The translations under genes and the position numbers were made by a program. The notes beneath the pieces were generated by a model. That model did no database searches. It was given only the letters and a program-made list of their open reading frames with translations, and was not told where the DNA came from. From NCBI RefSeq assembly GCF_000002985.6, contig NC_003279.8, positions 6,200,001 through 6,264,000 on the forward strand: a stretch of 64,000 bases of DNA, given 5' to 3'. The DNA is from Caenorhabditis elegans (taxonomy: Eukaryota; Nematoda; Chromadorea; Rhabditida; Rhabditidae). Below are positions 1 through 12,136 of this stretch, in pieces; positions within the stretch are counted from its first letter, which is position 1; every line of letters begins with the position of its first letter.

Positions 1-193
1 ATCTGGTGGATCAGGAGCCTCAGGAGCACCAGGACAGCCAGGGCAAGCCGGTGCACAAGGAACTCCAGGAGCGCCAGGAAACTCTGGATCTCCAGGAGGA
101 GATGCTGCTCATTGTCCATGCCCATCTCGTTCCGTTGTAGTTCGTAAACATCGCAAGGTCTTCCGCAAGCGTGTTGACAAGGTTTCAGCTTAG
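1..193 (+). CDS. Cuticle collagen, C-terminal end (partial)
   Basis: The window opens inside an exon. Reading from base 2 gives Gly-X-Y triplets ([13 protein letters not shown] and further), ending in a short non-collagenous tail with a Cys-X-Cys pair (HCPCPSR) and a basic end, ...VDKVSA, with stop TAG at 191-193. This is the usual finish of a nematode cuticle collagen: the final Gly-X-Y block, then cysteines that form inter-chain disulfides. A poly(A) signal AATAAA lies at 214-219, directly after the stop. The N-terminal membrane segment and first Gly-X-Y blocks lie outside the window, so the specific collagen cannot be named. Confidence 0.9.
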   Translation, partial: SGGSGASGAPGQPGQAGAQGTPGAPGNSGSPGGDAAHCPCPSRSVVVRKHRKVFRKRVDKVSA

Positions 194-219
194 CTTCCCT
201 TTGTTTTCCTACAAATAAA

Positions 220-1020
220 TCATTTTGCATAAAAATTGTTAATTCGAGAATATACAAAACTGGTTGCAAAACATTTTCTAGGTCTGAACTGTCTTCTAAT
301 GGTATATTTGAACTCACACTCACGTATTTTATTTTATGGAATTGATTTCAAAGACACTAATCACGGTATACAAGCAGAGCATAGGTCAACATCATTAACC
401 ATTGTTGTCATTTCTTATCTAATCAGTTTTAGTTTTTCATGCAAAAATGATATTTGCACTTTTTCGCTACATCATCGACTTTTACAGATTCTAGAGTACT
501 CTCTCAAAAAACTCATCTCGATTTCACTCAAAAAAGAACATGGAAGATGAAACCACAATTGTTGGAAATATTGTAATAGCTTTCACTAATCTACCACCTT
601 CAGCACGTACTTTTCAAATTCCTCTTGAATTTGATTGATTTTTCCAACAGTTTTTATCGCTAGTCGTGTGTTTTACTTTTCATGTTGTGTTTCGATGTGA
701 AGTTCTCTGATTCTGCCTGTTATTTAAAATTGATAGTAAACTTTTCGTACACCTGTTTGGTTATAAAAATCCACGTTAAAAAGTGATTCCGATATTTAAT
801 GAAACATTTATTGAATAATTAAGAGAGTAACATTTTAAGATGGATTGAAAGAATGCCGAGGCGTTGAAAAATTAAGCCGTATTGTTTCGTATTACAACAA
901 ACGAAAAAGTGCAATGGAAATGGTAAAGTAAAAGCAATAGTATCAAATCGAAAAAATGCTAAAAAAGCGATAGTAGCTAAAAGAAGAAAAATTAACACGG
1001 AAAAAGTAATTGGGTGATAT
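220..1020. other. Intergenic, no gene seen
   Basis: AT-rich stretch between the collagen poly(A) signal and the convergent coiled-coil gene. One open frame of about 100 codons (236-550) shows no domain, codon bias or splice context that supports a gene. No tandem repeat or RNA gene was seen. Confidence 0.5.
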
Positions 1021-1024
1021 TAAA

Positions 1025-2066
1025 TTATTGATAATTGGTTACTTCTCCGGTTTCATCAAAATCTTCTTCATTTTGGAGTGTTTCCTTGATAGCAGACAAT
1101 CGTTTCTTAGCAGATGCCAGATGTTCTTTCATTTTAGGTGAAGTTGTCTGAGAAGAGACACGTTCCTCGTAGAACTTTGTGCACAATCTTTGGAACTTCA
1201 AGTTGAACTGTTCGAACTCTTTTTGAGATTCTTCATATTTCGACAAGGCTTCGGATTTCATTTTCTTGGTCTCTTCAAGTTCATGTTTCAAAGCTTTGGT
1301 TCCATTTTTCATTTCATCAAGTTCCTTAGAGGTGTCGTTGTTTTCAGATTTCAATGTAAGAATATCACTTCTCAGACACAAAATTCTGACTTCTCTTTCA
1401 TTGATTTCATGTACCAATACATCTTTCTCTTGTTTCAATTGTTGAGCTTCTTTGAAATATCTCTCTCTCGAATCCTTTTCCATATTCAATTCATATCTCA
1501 CTCCCATACAAATGGCCGATTGTCTTTTGATAAATTCGTTCAAATTTTTCTCAACTTCAGTCATTCTTTCCTTGTATTCTTCAAAGTTCTTTTTGATTCT
1601 CTTCAATTCCATTTCTTGTTTCATCAATGTCATTTTGTTCACATTGATCTTCTTCTCATCATAGAATTCTTCACAAGCCTCGATAAAAGCATCCTTTTCA
1701 TGAAGACGTTCTTTCAATTTTTCCAATGACTTTTGATGTTCTCCATTCAAATCTTCAACCTTCTTTTCCAAATTATTGATTATTGTGTAGAGACGATTGA
1801 GTTCCGAATCATGGCACTTCGCTTCCCCTTTCAGATCAGAGATCTCAAGTCGAGAATTGGCAAGCTCTCGTCGTCTGAAATTGAACATATTAAGAATGGG
1901 TTAGTACAATATAATCTATATAACAGGTTGCACGTTGTCCTAGAGTTCAAACAACTTACGTTTTCTGATGATCAAATCGTTCGTCATCCAATTTCATTTG
2001 AAGAAGTGCGATCTCCGATTTCAACTTGGACTCGGTGGGAGTGAAGAATGGATTTTCAGCAAACAT
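1025..2066 (-). CDS. Coiled-coil protein, function unknown
   Basis: Two exons are joined in frame: 2066-1960 and 1874-1025 (stop 1025-1027), giving 318 residues. The intron 1959-1875 has GT..AG ends. The start ATG (2064-2066) follows a TTTTTCAG acceptor by 10 nt (exon edge 2076), which fits a trans-splice site or a 5' UTR exon. The protein is almost all heptad-like charged helix: Glu, Lys, Leu and Gln rich from about residue 10 to 300, with no Pro in the long middle and no signal peptide or membrane segment. It starts MFAENPFFTP and ends ...EVTNYQ. Such proteins are usually structural or scaffold parts. I do not recognise a specific family. Confidence 0.8.
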
Positions 2067-2241
2067 AGTTTCAGTTCTGAAAAATATTTAATTGAAAAGA
2101 AACGTTTAGTGAAACTGCAGTAGAAAATACTAGAGCAAATAAATAAATGAAAAAAGGAAAGATGCACCTTTTGAGAATGTTAGGTGAGAATGAGTAATTG
2201 GATCGAAAAAACAGTGAGAGAGAACGATGGTGAGAATTTAC

Positions 2242-3275
2242 AGCGTCCAAATATGGATCGATATTCACAATTTTGGAAAAGCGTTGCATTGTATGGTGAT
2301 CTTCTGTCGAAGAACATAATATATTGATTGGATCGAGAGAAGTCATTCAGAATGTAGTTGACTCCAAATCTATGGCTATACTAAAATGGGCATTTTGTAA
2401 ACGTTGAAAGAAACTAAATTTCCAATTCCAATTAATCTAGCTCCCACTATTGTTAATTCAGTACCATCGATACAAATCTCGCAGGTTTTATCAATCTTTC
2501 ATCCCACTCAAACCTTAAGAAAGAAAAAAATGTTAACATTCAAAGATGTAAAAAAATTTTATCACTTTCAAGTTTCAAAAATTAATTTTGGCTATAAATA
2601 TGCTATTCCAGTTTTTAATTGAAAATCTAGCAGTCTCGAAGGCCATATAAGCTATTTAAAATCAGATATACGTGCAATACGATCAGGAAAAATCCGGTAC
2701 ATGAAAAACCAAAGTAATACTTTTTTACACTATTTTATTTACACTAGAAATGTCAGTATTCTGAAATAGAGGGCTCTATTCTCTTTTCGTCTTCGGTTGA
2801 AGATTTTTTAAAGGAATTAATACAAATACACAATTACTTACTAGGACTGCAACTGGGATATCTCAGAAAATTAAAACAATCAAAATAAGAACAAAAAAAT
2901 AAACGTACCGAATGGGACCTGGATAAAATGAGAAGAATGAATTGAGAACAACATGAATGAGAGTGAATGTTAGGTAGTTCATTACAGCGTCTGGATTTGG
3001 ATCGATATCCAGAAAGGCTCTATGAGATCGTCTGCTTATTGTCTCCCTCTCCCTGAAACGGCAGATTGAGAAGGTACCAAAATATAAGGTCACAAAAACT
3101 GGTACCCTAGATTTATAGAACCATGAAATAGCTAATGGAAGTTAAGTTTATATGTATGGGGCTCTTCAAACTAGGATTTAAAAAGAGACAAAGGAAAGAC
3201 TGAATTGAAGTATTAAAAACGTAATATATTTATTTGGCGGTCGCAGCGTCCGAACATGAATTGATATCCAGATTA
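2242..3275 (-). repeat. Three degenerate copies of an exon-like motif upstream of the coiled-coil gene
   Basis: On the minus strand a core like GGATATCGATCCAAATCCAG followed by ACGCT recurs at about 2242-2280, 2986-3010 and 3244-3272. The first two copies are followed by GT (gct|gtaaat, gct|gtaatg) and have CAG acceptors upstream, so they could be exons 2303-2242 (62 nt) and 3052-2986 (67 nt). The third has GC at that point and no donor. Splicing either one to the coding exon edge at 2076 reaches a stop codon (aac tga), so they would be alternative 5' UTR exons rather than coding sequence. The rest of 2077-4000 shows no gene. Confidence 0.35.
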
Positions 3276-4013
3276 AATCCGTTTTATTGTCAACTGTGGC
3301 ACCTCTTTATCCTTAAAGTGAAAATTAAAATCCATAAAATGTACTCTAGACTGACGATGACACTCGGCTGAAATTTAATTATTTTAAATCGTTCACTTAA
3401 GTAGCTTCATTGATCTATTGAAACCAAAAATACAAACGAAATCCCACCAATATTTGTTGTAATTCCTAAATACAGAAGTTATTCAGACATTTGCCAATAT
3501 TACCAACACTTCCATTTGATTTACCCTAGTTTTCAACACACAAATACTTGCATGTTGTTCTTAAATTTTTTTTTCTTTCTTAAGAAATAAAAAGAATATG
3601 ATTTCAAAATGTGGCATGCAAATCTGACTATCAGACAATTGATAATGAGTCAAATCTTTGTATATAATTTTTTTTAATTAGCAAGATCTTTGTAATATTC
3701 TACTTTACTAAAGCTATTCAAGCATTTGTTGCCTTCTATCAGTATTCATCTAAAAAGTTTAATAACAGGTTTTAGACAAATTTCAATTTTTTTTTCGGGA
3801 AATGCACTTTAAGAGTCTATTGTAACAATCACTTGATCGGTTTGTAGTCACTTGATTATCTAAAAAAAAAGCTCCTCCCTCTTTCTGATCAACTAGATGG
3901 AAAACCAAACAAAATGCAACATTTCTTATCGCAGAATTCGAATTGATAAAAAGAAACCTCCAAAAACTGCTTTGAAAATCAAGTGCTTATTTACATTTTC
4001 AGGTTTTCAAGAA

Positions 4014-6884
4014 ATGCTTCATGTTGATAAAGTGGACAGTCTCCAGACTGAAAAGGTTAATATTCGTGCAAGTGGGCTCGTTGAATGGAGTTGTTATACA
4101 TTCATTTTGAGGTGAGATCTCAATTTTTTTGTTATTCTTCATTTGTATCTTTGAGTTTTTGAAGATCATGATGTTTTAAGTGTATTCTGTAGATATCATG
4201 TTGATAAAGCTGTAGGCATAAACATGCCTTACTGAGCGCCTACAGGTGCCCGAGAATTCATTTTTATGCCAAAAATTTTGCCCATTTAGACTACATTATG
4301 ACCGTGGAACCTATGCATCGTTTTGTGTCGCTCGATCTGATTCCTTGGGATGTATTGATTTATCTCGTGATGCACCAATTCGAGGAACTTATACAGGTAT
4401 TTCTACTTCCTTCGTAACTGAAAGTCCAATTGTTCATTGTTTTAATATTTCCAGAAGTTGACCAAATGGGATTATTTATATCAATTGAACCAACTCAAAG
4501 TATCCGTCCAGGTCATTTTTTCAAAACTTATGACCCAAAAACGTATTATTACACATTACAGTGAGAATATCTGTATATATCTGAAAAATCAAACACATTT
4601 TTCTCAGGTTATTGGATGATTCTAAAAAAATCATAGATGAAATTCATCTGAAAAAACACTGGAAACATCCATTGGTTGAACAAATAAATGTAGAACAAAA
4701 TGGATTATATGGTACACTATTCAAACCACCTGGTAAAGGACCATTCCCTGCTGTTATATTTATTCCTGGATCAAATGGAATGTTAGAAAGTGGATATGCT
4801 GCTGTATTGGCTTCCGAAGGGTTTCTTACATTCACTTTTGCATATTTTGCATATAAAAAGGATTTGCCAAAATTGATCCCGGACGTTGACATTGAGTTTT
4901 TTGAGGTACTGTGATGCCAGAACAGTAGCTTCCTGAATTTAGCAATGTCGAAGAAACAGGGCCTTTTGCAAGTCCATGGCTCGTGTTTCCTGTTACTTTC
5001 CAGTTTTTCTATAGCAGTGTGAATGCTTCGTATATTTTATCACAGATAATCACTCAAATTATCAAAATTAACTAGCACCAAGCAATATTACGAACTTCAC
5101 GGAGCAATCTGTTTGATAAATAAAAACGATCCGCCGACCAAAAAAATTCAAAAAGCTTATTGCAGAAACCTATTGAATATGTACAAAATTCACCATATTG
5201 CTCCGGAAAAATTGGTTTGGTAGGACAATCATTTGGAGGTCTAACTGCAAATTATTTGTCTACAAAATATCATCAAGTGTCTGCAGTTGTTGCATTGAAT
5301 TGTTCAGCAGCATTTTGTAGAGATAATGCAGTTATGAAAGAAAATGGAAAACCAATGGAAACACAAATTTTAGATGAAGGAATGTCGGATTTTGTGAATC
5401 AAGTTTTACGCCAAAAACCAGCATTCAGAGATTTGTATAGCAATTTGACACCGACAACAAGTATTCCATGGGCAAGAGCACCCAAGAACACAGCTTATAG
5501 AATTGTGGTAATTTCTATGTTTAACCTAAAATGTTATTTAATCAAAAAATGTAGAAATTAACTAATTTACGAAAATTTTCGGGATCACGAATTACAAATG
5601 TTCCATAGAACATCATTCACTTTACTTTTGTACTTGTACTTTGAACGATATAGAGTGAACGCGATAAATTTGTTTTTGTGAATCAAATATAATGATATAA
5701 TCATAATTTGAAAAAAAAACGAACAGTAAGGCATTTTCAAAAACGTTCAACTAACAAAATATTGTTCATGTTGGGGGTTTATTAATTTTAAAAATAGTTA
5801 TTCACTAATTTTCTTGTTAAAAAATCTACAGCTGCAAGCGTCAAACGTGCTGATTTTCTGAAATCGGCTGTAACTCTAGAGCAAGTTGTTTTCACAAAAA
5901 ATCGTTTAAAAAAACATTTTTACTTCAACGTCAATGGGGATGTATGTAGTATAAATACACTTAAAATAACCCAAAATGGCATATTGTCATGATAAAATAC
6001 TTGGACGTCTTTTATTCAGAATTTTGGTAAATTGCCAAATTTATCAACCATGAGAGTTTTTTGAAGATATTGTGACATGTAGTACTCTTAAATGCTACAC
6101 ATTGAAACATAAATACAATTTGAAATTTGTAGAAAACACGTTATTTTTGTCGAATTTCAAAATTACGATAGGATATGGGCAACTTTTTGAATATAAATAA
6201 AAAAGTTGTTCAAAATAATAAAAGTTTTGTTATCAGTTTTGGTAAATTGAGAATCATAGGATTAGTTCTTACGAACAAAAAAAATAGCAAGACATTCATT
6301 CTAGATTTTTATTGCTAAAACTGTTTTGTAAAAACAACTCGCTATTGATTTGGAGGTTATTGCAGATTTTTAGTGAACTGAACATTTTTAAAACATCTTC
6401 TACAGTTTTTCGAGTTAGATTGTTTTATTTAATTTTCAACATCTTAATTTCCAGAACTGTAGAAAAAAGTTTATTTATTTTTTAGCAATGCTACGATGAC
6501 ATGCTTGTGGATGCAGTTCCATCGATTATTAATATTTGTGGAAACCTTAGAAAGACCGGACATCATGTTGAGGTGAGGCGTTCAACTTTTTTTGAAACCA
6601 ATACATTTTCTCAGTCTGAACTTGTTCCCGGTGGTCATTTCCTTTATTTTCCATATTTCCCCCACCACGGAATCATCTACAATGCTCAAATAAATATGTT
6701 ATGGGGATTCGGTGGAGAATGTTATCAACATTCAAAATCACAAGAAACGACCTGGAAAAAGAACGTTGAATTCTTCAAGAAGCATCTTGGTGACGTAAAG
6801 AGAATTCCAGAATGGAAAAGAGAAAGTACAGTAACCCTCCCAGTGTCTACGAAAAGTTCGAAATCGTTGCAATGCAAACTTTAA
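4014..6884 (+). CDS. BAAT / acyl-CoA thioesterase family alpha/beta hydrolase
   Basis: Seven exons stay in frame: 4014-4111, 4290-4396, 4455-4560, 4608-4905, 5166-5507, 6486-6572, 6615-6884; 435 residues, the normal length for bile acid-CoA:amino acid N-acyltransferases and type I acyl-CoA thioesterases. The N-terminal half has the family beta domain, including the VDLSRDAS-like motif (here IDLSRDAPIRGTYT). The hydrolase half has GLYGTLFKPPGKGPFPAVI, the nucleophile elbow GQSFGG, a DD pair at the start of exon 6 and a late His (GGHFLYFPYFP). The nucleophile is Ser, as in thioesterases, not the Cys of bile-acid conjugating BAAT, so acyl-CoA hydrolysis is the likelier reaction. The start lies 11 nt after a TTTTCAG acceptor. 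Poly(A) signal at 6906-6911. Intron 5 (978 nt) shows nothing. Confidence 0.88.
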
Positions 6885-7207
6885 TTATTACTAGGATATT
6901 TTCTGAATAAAGTTGTTTGTATTTTTCAATATATTAAATTTTGCAAATCCGGTAAAAATTGAATGTTGTTCATTCAAAAAAGAACAAAGAAAATGGAGCG
7001 GCGGTGAAAAAAGACTCGTAAAATGCTCTACCAATATTTTTACAACGAATAAATAAATAGGGGACACAAAATGTGCGGTCTGAAACTACAATCTATGGTA
7101 ACAAAAAAAGAGTCATCTTATAGGCACATAGAATACAAATACACACTGTTTATACTTAGGGGAAAATTGGCGAAAAAACAGCAATCGCGAAGATCAAGAA
7201 GAGATGA

Positions 7208-9743
7208 TTAGTTGTAAAACTTCTTTCCGCTCTTGGCATGATCCTTGAGAAGTTGACATGGCTCAAATTGAACTGCTTCGTAAGCTCCAGCAAACTTTTC
7301 CATTGATTTCACCAACTTATCAGCTCCATAGAGATCAACGAAACGGAATGGACCACCCCAGAATGGTGGGAATCCAACACCGAAGACAGAGGCGATATCT
7401 CCATCAGATGGTGAAGCAAGAACACCTTCTTCAAGACATAGAAGCGCCTCATTGACGAAACGAGAGACAAGACGGATTTGACGGTCTTCTGGTGATGAGC
7501 TATAAATCATAAAAGTGAAATGTAAATATTCTAATATTATCAAAGCCTCTTTGTAGAGTTAGATAATCATAAACATCAACGGTAGAAACTTTTGCAAATG
7601 GATTGAAACTTACACAGATGCGTTTGGTGTCAACTTGTACTTTTGAAGCAACTTGGTGGCTTCATCGTTAACCTTCTTGCTTCCCTTCTTTCCGTCTCCA
7701 TATACAAAGATACCCTTTCCAGTTTTACGTCCCTTGTGACCAGCCTTCACCAATTCGGACAACAAATCAGCGGATCCTCCACCAAGTCGTGGTCCCAAAG
7801 CTTTTCCAAGGAATTGAGCGACATGCTCGGCGACATCGAGTCCAACTTCATCAGCCAATGTCGCGGCTCCGACTGGGAATCCGAATTTGGTTGTGAGCTT
7901 GTCAAGTTCAGCTGGATCAACACCTTCTTGGAGAAGACGCATAATTTCAGCTGTCATTGGTCCAAGACAACGGACAACGAAGAATCCTGGACAATCTTTG
8001 ACAACGACAACGAGTTTTCCTTGTTTAAGACCAAGCTGGGCAGCAGTGGCAAGTGTTTCTTTGGATGTTCCATCATGAGTGATAATTTCAAGCAATTGCA
8101 TCTTCTCCACTGGTGAGAAATAATGCATTCCAATAACCTGAGGAAGTATGAAATATATTAATATTTTAAAAATGATAACTAACCTTATCAGGGCGGGAAG
8201 ATGCTGCAGCAATATCCTTGATCGGAAGAGCTGAAGTGTTTGATGCAATAATTGTGTTTGGTCCAACGACGCTCTCGATTTGTTTAATAACCTTGTGTTT
8301 GAGTTGAAGATCTTCGAAGACGGCTTCAATAACAACATCAGCATTCTTCATGGCCGAATAATCAATTGTTGGAACAAGATGGTTGTAGATTCGCTCTTTT
8401 TCCAATTTGTTGATCTTTCTTCTCTTGACTTGTTTATTCAAATGTGTTGCAATTTGATTCTGTCCTCGCTCGACTCCGGCCGGGTTGGCATCAAGAAGAA
8501 CTGTTCGGATACCCTTATCGATGGTCACATTTGCAATTCCGGCACCCATCAGTCCAGCACCGACGACTGCGATTTCATTGACTGGAAGTCCTTTGCCGTA
8601 TTTGTTCTTCTTTGCATCAGTAGATCCATCGAAAAGACCAATGAGAGCTTTAGATTGGAAAGTTTGAGAAAGCTCACCAAAAGCCTAAAAAAAAAACATA
8701 TTCTTGAAATATAATCAAAATAATTTACCTTTGCTTCGGCCTCGAATCCCTTCTTTGGGTCAACATAGGCGGTACGAACAACGTCGAGAATCTTCAGTGG
8801 AGCTGGATAATTTCCAGCGGTTAACTTCATCAGCTTATCTTTTGCCATCTTGAGAACCACATTGTCAAGGAACAACGAGTTGGTCATAACTGCTTGCGTA
8901 GCCTTATGCATGAATCCCTTGTCTCTGTTGATCTTGAGTTTTCCATTAGCAAGTTCCTGAGCAGCTTTTACTGCAATTTCTTCCAAATATTTATGGGTAT
9001 TCTCGGCTGCTGGTCCAAGTCCATCTCCAAGTGGCTGAATAACACGATCGACAATTCCAATCTTTTTAGCTTTATCAGCCTTGATCTTCTTTCCAGTCAA
9101 TGTCAAATCAAGAACATTTTGAACAGTAGTCAACTTTGGAAGTCTTTGGGTACCTCCAGCTCCTGGCAACAATCCAAGCATAACTTCTGGAAGGGACAAA
9201 AGTGTCTTCTTGTCATTTACAGCAATACGGTAGTGACATGCAAGTGCCAATTCGAGTCCTCCTCCCATACAGCTTCCCATAATAGCCGCAACGACTGGCT
9301 TCTGACTCTTTTCAATGCGGAAGAATTGTTCTTGTCCTTCACGGGAAAGTGTCTCAGTTGCTGTAGCAGTTCCTTCTGCCTTGATCATTTGGATGTCAGC
9401 TCCTGCAACGAAGCTGTTTGGCTTTCCGGACATGACAACAATGGATTTGATACTTTCATCGGATTGGAGCTAAAATAATGTTTCTTTTAACAAACAAATA
9501 GTGTCATTTCAGTTACTCGAAACTGTATCTTACCTTATCCAAAGTGGCCTTCATTTCAGCGAAAAGAGCCTTGTTGAGAACATTTTCTTTTGTGTTTGGC
9601 AAGTCAATCTTCACCACGGCAACATCTCCTTGTTTCTCAACTCGATGCGTAGTTTGCATGGCCGGTGCCGACTGTGAGAAGAGACGAAATGAAAGGTTTG
9701 TGCGAAGTGTCGACGACGACTGATGGACAAGACGCGACAACAT
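7208..9743 (-). CDS. ech-1.2: Mitochondrial trifunctional enzyme subunit alpha (enoyl-CoA hydratase / 3-hydroxyacyl-CoA dehydrogenase)
   Basis: Five exons: 9743-9534, 9469-8729, 8684-8184, 8137-7614, 7499-7208; 755 residues against about 760 for human HADHA. An Arg/Ser-rich N-terminus ([18 protein letters not shown]) is a good mitochondrial presequence. The crotonase domain shows FVAGADIQM, the oxyanion loop [17 protein letters not shown] and [19 protein letters not shown]. The dehydrogenase domain shows the Rossmann GxGxxG ([12 protein letters not shown]) and the catalytic His region [12 protein letters not shown]; the C-terminal domain repeats the NGFVVNR-type fold. It catalyses the second and third steps of long-chain fatty acid beta-oxidation on the inner membrane with a thiolase beta subunit. 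C. elegans has two paralogues; I assign ech-1.2 from memory of the neighbourhood. The ATG lies 3 nt after a TTTATAG acceptor. Confidence 0.92.
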
Positions 9744-9890
9744 TTCCTATAAAATAAGACTTTTATTGCCGAGTGTGGGTTCAAAATTGCTTTTTTGCGT
9801 TATTATCATTCGTGACAGAAAAATCTGTCTACATTAGAAATACATTATCCAAATAATCAAAATAATCGAAAACATACCGCTTTGTGTTAC

Positions 9891-9939
9891 CTTTTGATGG
9901 AATCGAAGAAGCGCCCACTGACGTGCTTCCCGGTGAAAC
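9891..9939 (-). other. Possible upstream exon of the trifunctional alpha gene
   Basis: Minus-strand bases 9939-9891 (49 nt) are bounded by a strong TTTTTCAG acceptor and a GTAACA donor. Joined to the acceptor at 9746 the exon is open and in frame with the ATG at 9743 (it would encode FHREARQWALLRFHQK plus E before the Met). No in-frame ATG lies inside it, so it is either 5' UTR or part of a longer isoform whose start lies further upstream, towards 10250. Confidence 0.4.
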
Positions 9940-11361
9940 CTGAAAAAGAACAGAATTGAATAATTTCGAGAATACAATCAGGACGTGGCGTTGCGTGAAC
10001 TTTTTTTTAAAATTAATTCAAATTCTATGTTTTCAAAAGCTGTTGTGAATAAGAAAAAAAGAACAACAAAAAACGAACAGCGGTGATGTGACAGAGACGG
10101 GTAAACAAAAAAAATCGACTTGAGAGATAAGAGAAAATGAGATGGGCGGGCTGGAAGATGGCCCAGTTGACAAACATAAGTATTGATATTAGAACACCTA
10201 ATGGTGATGATAGTGACAATAAAAATAAGATAATGTTGACGAAAAACACGTACCTTCTTACTATCGTAATTTTACAAGACTTTGAAATGCCTTCTTAAAG
10301 ACGCACGGATCTATTCAAATGGGTCTCGGCGCGCAGAAAGTTTAACGTAGTCTTTTTTGCGGTTGCTTCCTCGTTTATTTTCCTTGCCTTTTTCTTTTTT
10401 GTTTTAGCGAACTTTGTGGTTTTCATTGAAAAAAACAAGAAAGCTAAACGAAGAAACAGTCGCTAAAATTAAAAAGGGCTATTATCAGAAACTTTTTGCG
10501 CGCCCATCTGAACAAATCCTGTGTTCCTTCAATCAAAAAAGCATACCAAATCTTGTGAAATTACGATAGTGCATACTCCGAATGCTGCAAAAATGTCACC
10601 CTATTCACAATTAGGAGTTAGAATCGAAATGAAACAAAACTTTAAAATTGAAGAAATATACTTCTGGCTCTACGGAAGTAGATTGTGATATGAATTTTTT
10701 GTGCTTTCTAGTTTCTAGTTTTTTTTAAATAAAGAAAGACAATAGTAGAATAAAATAGCTAAAGAAAAATTAGAAGTAAACGGGGAAAATGACACAATTG
10801 TCATTTTAATTGAAAAAATGCCCAAGCACTAAAAATGGGTAAAAGTACATTAAATCAAAGAAACCTGTGAACTCATTGATAAAAACGCCGTGGAGAAGAC
10901 GTGTATTTCAACAGAACGAGGTTCAGAGCAATCAGAGAAAATAGGGATAACGAAAGAAATGGAGTCATAGAGATAAAAAGAATGCGAGAAAAATGGACTA
11001 CAAGATAGTAGACAACACAGTGGCTACAGAAAACGATAGAGGTGAAGGGGGCAAAGTACAAAGTATCTCACGAAAAATTACCGCCCGTGAACGTCATGAA
11101 AAAACATTGTAGATCGCTTTAATTTATACTTTCTAACTTTTCGATTAGAATAGTTGAGTACGTTTAGAAAGTAAAATTGTGTTTCTTTTCAGAATGAAAT
11201 AAATGATTAAAATAATTCAGCAATCGTTGCATTACGGCAATAACATTTTTAAAAAAAGAAAATAAATTTAAGATTTTAAAATTTTATTGATCTAGCAGAA
11301 ACGAACAAAACAAAGATCCTAAAAAATGAATCAAAAACACAAATATACAGAAGATTTCAAA
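9940..11361. other. Intergenic / promoter region of ech-1.2
   Basis: About 1.4 kb without a supportable gene. The short minus-strand frames at 10025-10249 and 10873-11061 are hydrophobic low-complexity translations without splice support. A poly(A) signal for the next minus-strand gene (mrpl-23) is at 11288-11283 (TTTATT on the + strand). Confidence 0.5.
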
Positions 11362-11884
11362 TTAAGCGCCAAGGAATTGTCCAACACGTCTGTTCCTATT
11401 GGCATATCGCTCATTGAGTTTATCCTTCAATTCTTCTTGTTGTTTCATTGCTTTCACTAATTCCAAATCTTCTTCCAATGCCTCGAACATTTGTGGATAT
11501 GAGAATTCGAAACCTTTTGACATGAACACGTATGCAATCTTTTTATCCTCATCCTTCCACATTGCTTTTTTGTATTGATGATCTAGTTTTGAATTCCATG
11601 TAATATCGCCCATTTGAACTTCTGTTCTCACATCACGAACCGGTAAATCGTAAATTTTTGTGAGATATTCACGAATATCATGACGAGACATTCGCGGATC
11701 AACCTACAATTATGGAAATTCACTTTTAAAAAACAGTGGAAAAAACCTCAAATTTAACACAATTCCTCGGAAGTCGATTCCTTCCAACACTTGGTGATTC
11801 TACCACAGCCATCCAGAAATCTGGAAGAAAGACGCGTCGTTGTGGATTTCCCGGTTGCCAAAGGCGTGCTAATCTGCTTGTCAT
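11362..11884 (-). CDS. mrpl-23: Mitochondrial ribosomal protein L23 (uL23m)
   Basis: Two exons, 11884-11747 and 11703-11362, give 159 residues. The sequence has the uL23m signature region RNRLPRNCVKFEVDPRMSR followed by HDIREYLTKIYDLPV, then a charged C-terminal helix ending QFLGA. It is a large-subunit protein of the mitochondrial ribosome near the exit tunnel. The ATG follows an ATTTACAG acceptor by one base, which suits SL2 trans-splicing: the upstream gene fars-1 ends 252 bp away on the same strand, so the two look like an operon. Both gene products serve translation. Confidence 0.88.
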
Positions 11885-11885
11885 T

Positions 11886-11895
11886 CTGTAAATAA
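11886..11895 (-). promoter_or_regulatory. Candidate SL2 trans-splice acceptor for mrpl-23
   Basis: The minus strand reads CTTATTTACAG immediately before aATG. The position one base upstream of the start, and 240 bp downstream of the fars-1 stop, is typical of a downstream operon gene. Confidence 0.5.
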
Positions 11896-12136
11896 GTTAT
11901 TAAGTCTAAAAATTAGTTATTTGAAAAGAAGATAGCGATAGATAAATGTAACAATATTAATAAGAGAATACACATTGAACTGTATAAAACAAGCATTTTC
12001 ATTATAATAATTTTCGGCTACAACAAAAACGAGAAAGGAAAACCCAACAATTTCCAAATAATTAAAAAGGAGAAGCAATATATTTAGAGGATATGATAAC
12101 CGGAAATTTCAAAAACAAAAAAAAGGATTAAATAAG

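Noticed and set aside
1190-1729. Long + strand open frame (about 180 codons) opposite the coiled-coil gene
   Set aside because: It is the antisense reading of heptad-rich Glu/Lys codons, which gives Phe/Leu-rich sequence; no start context or splice sites.
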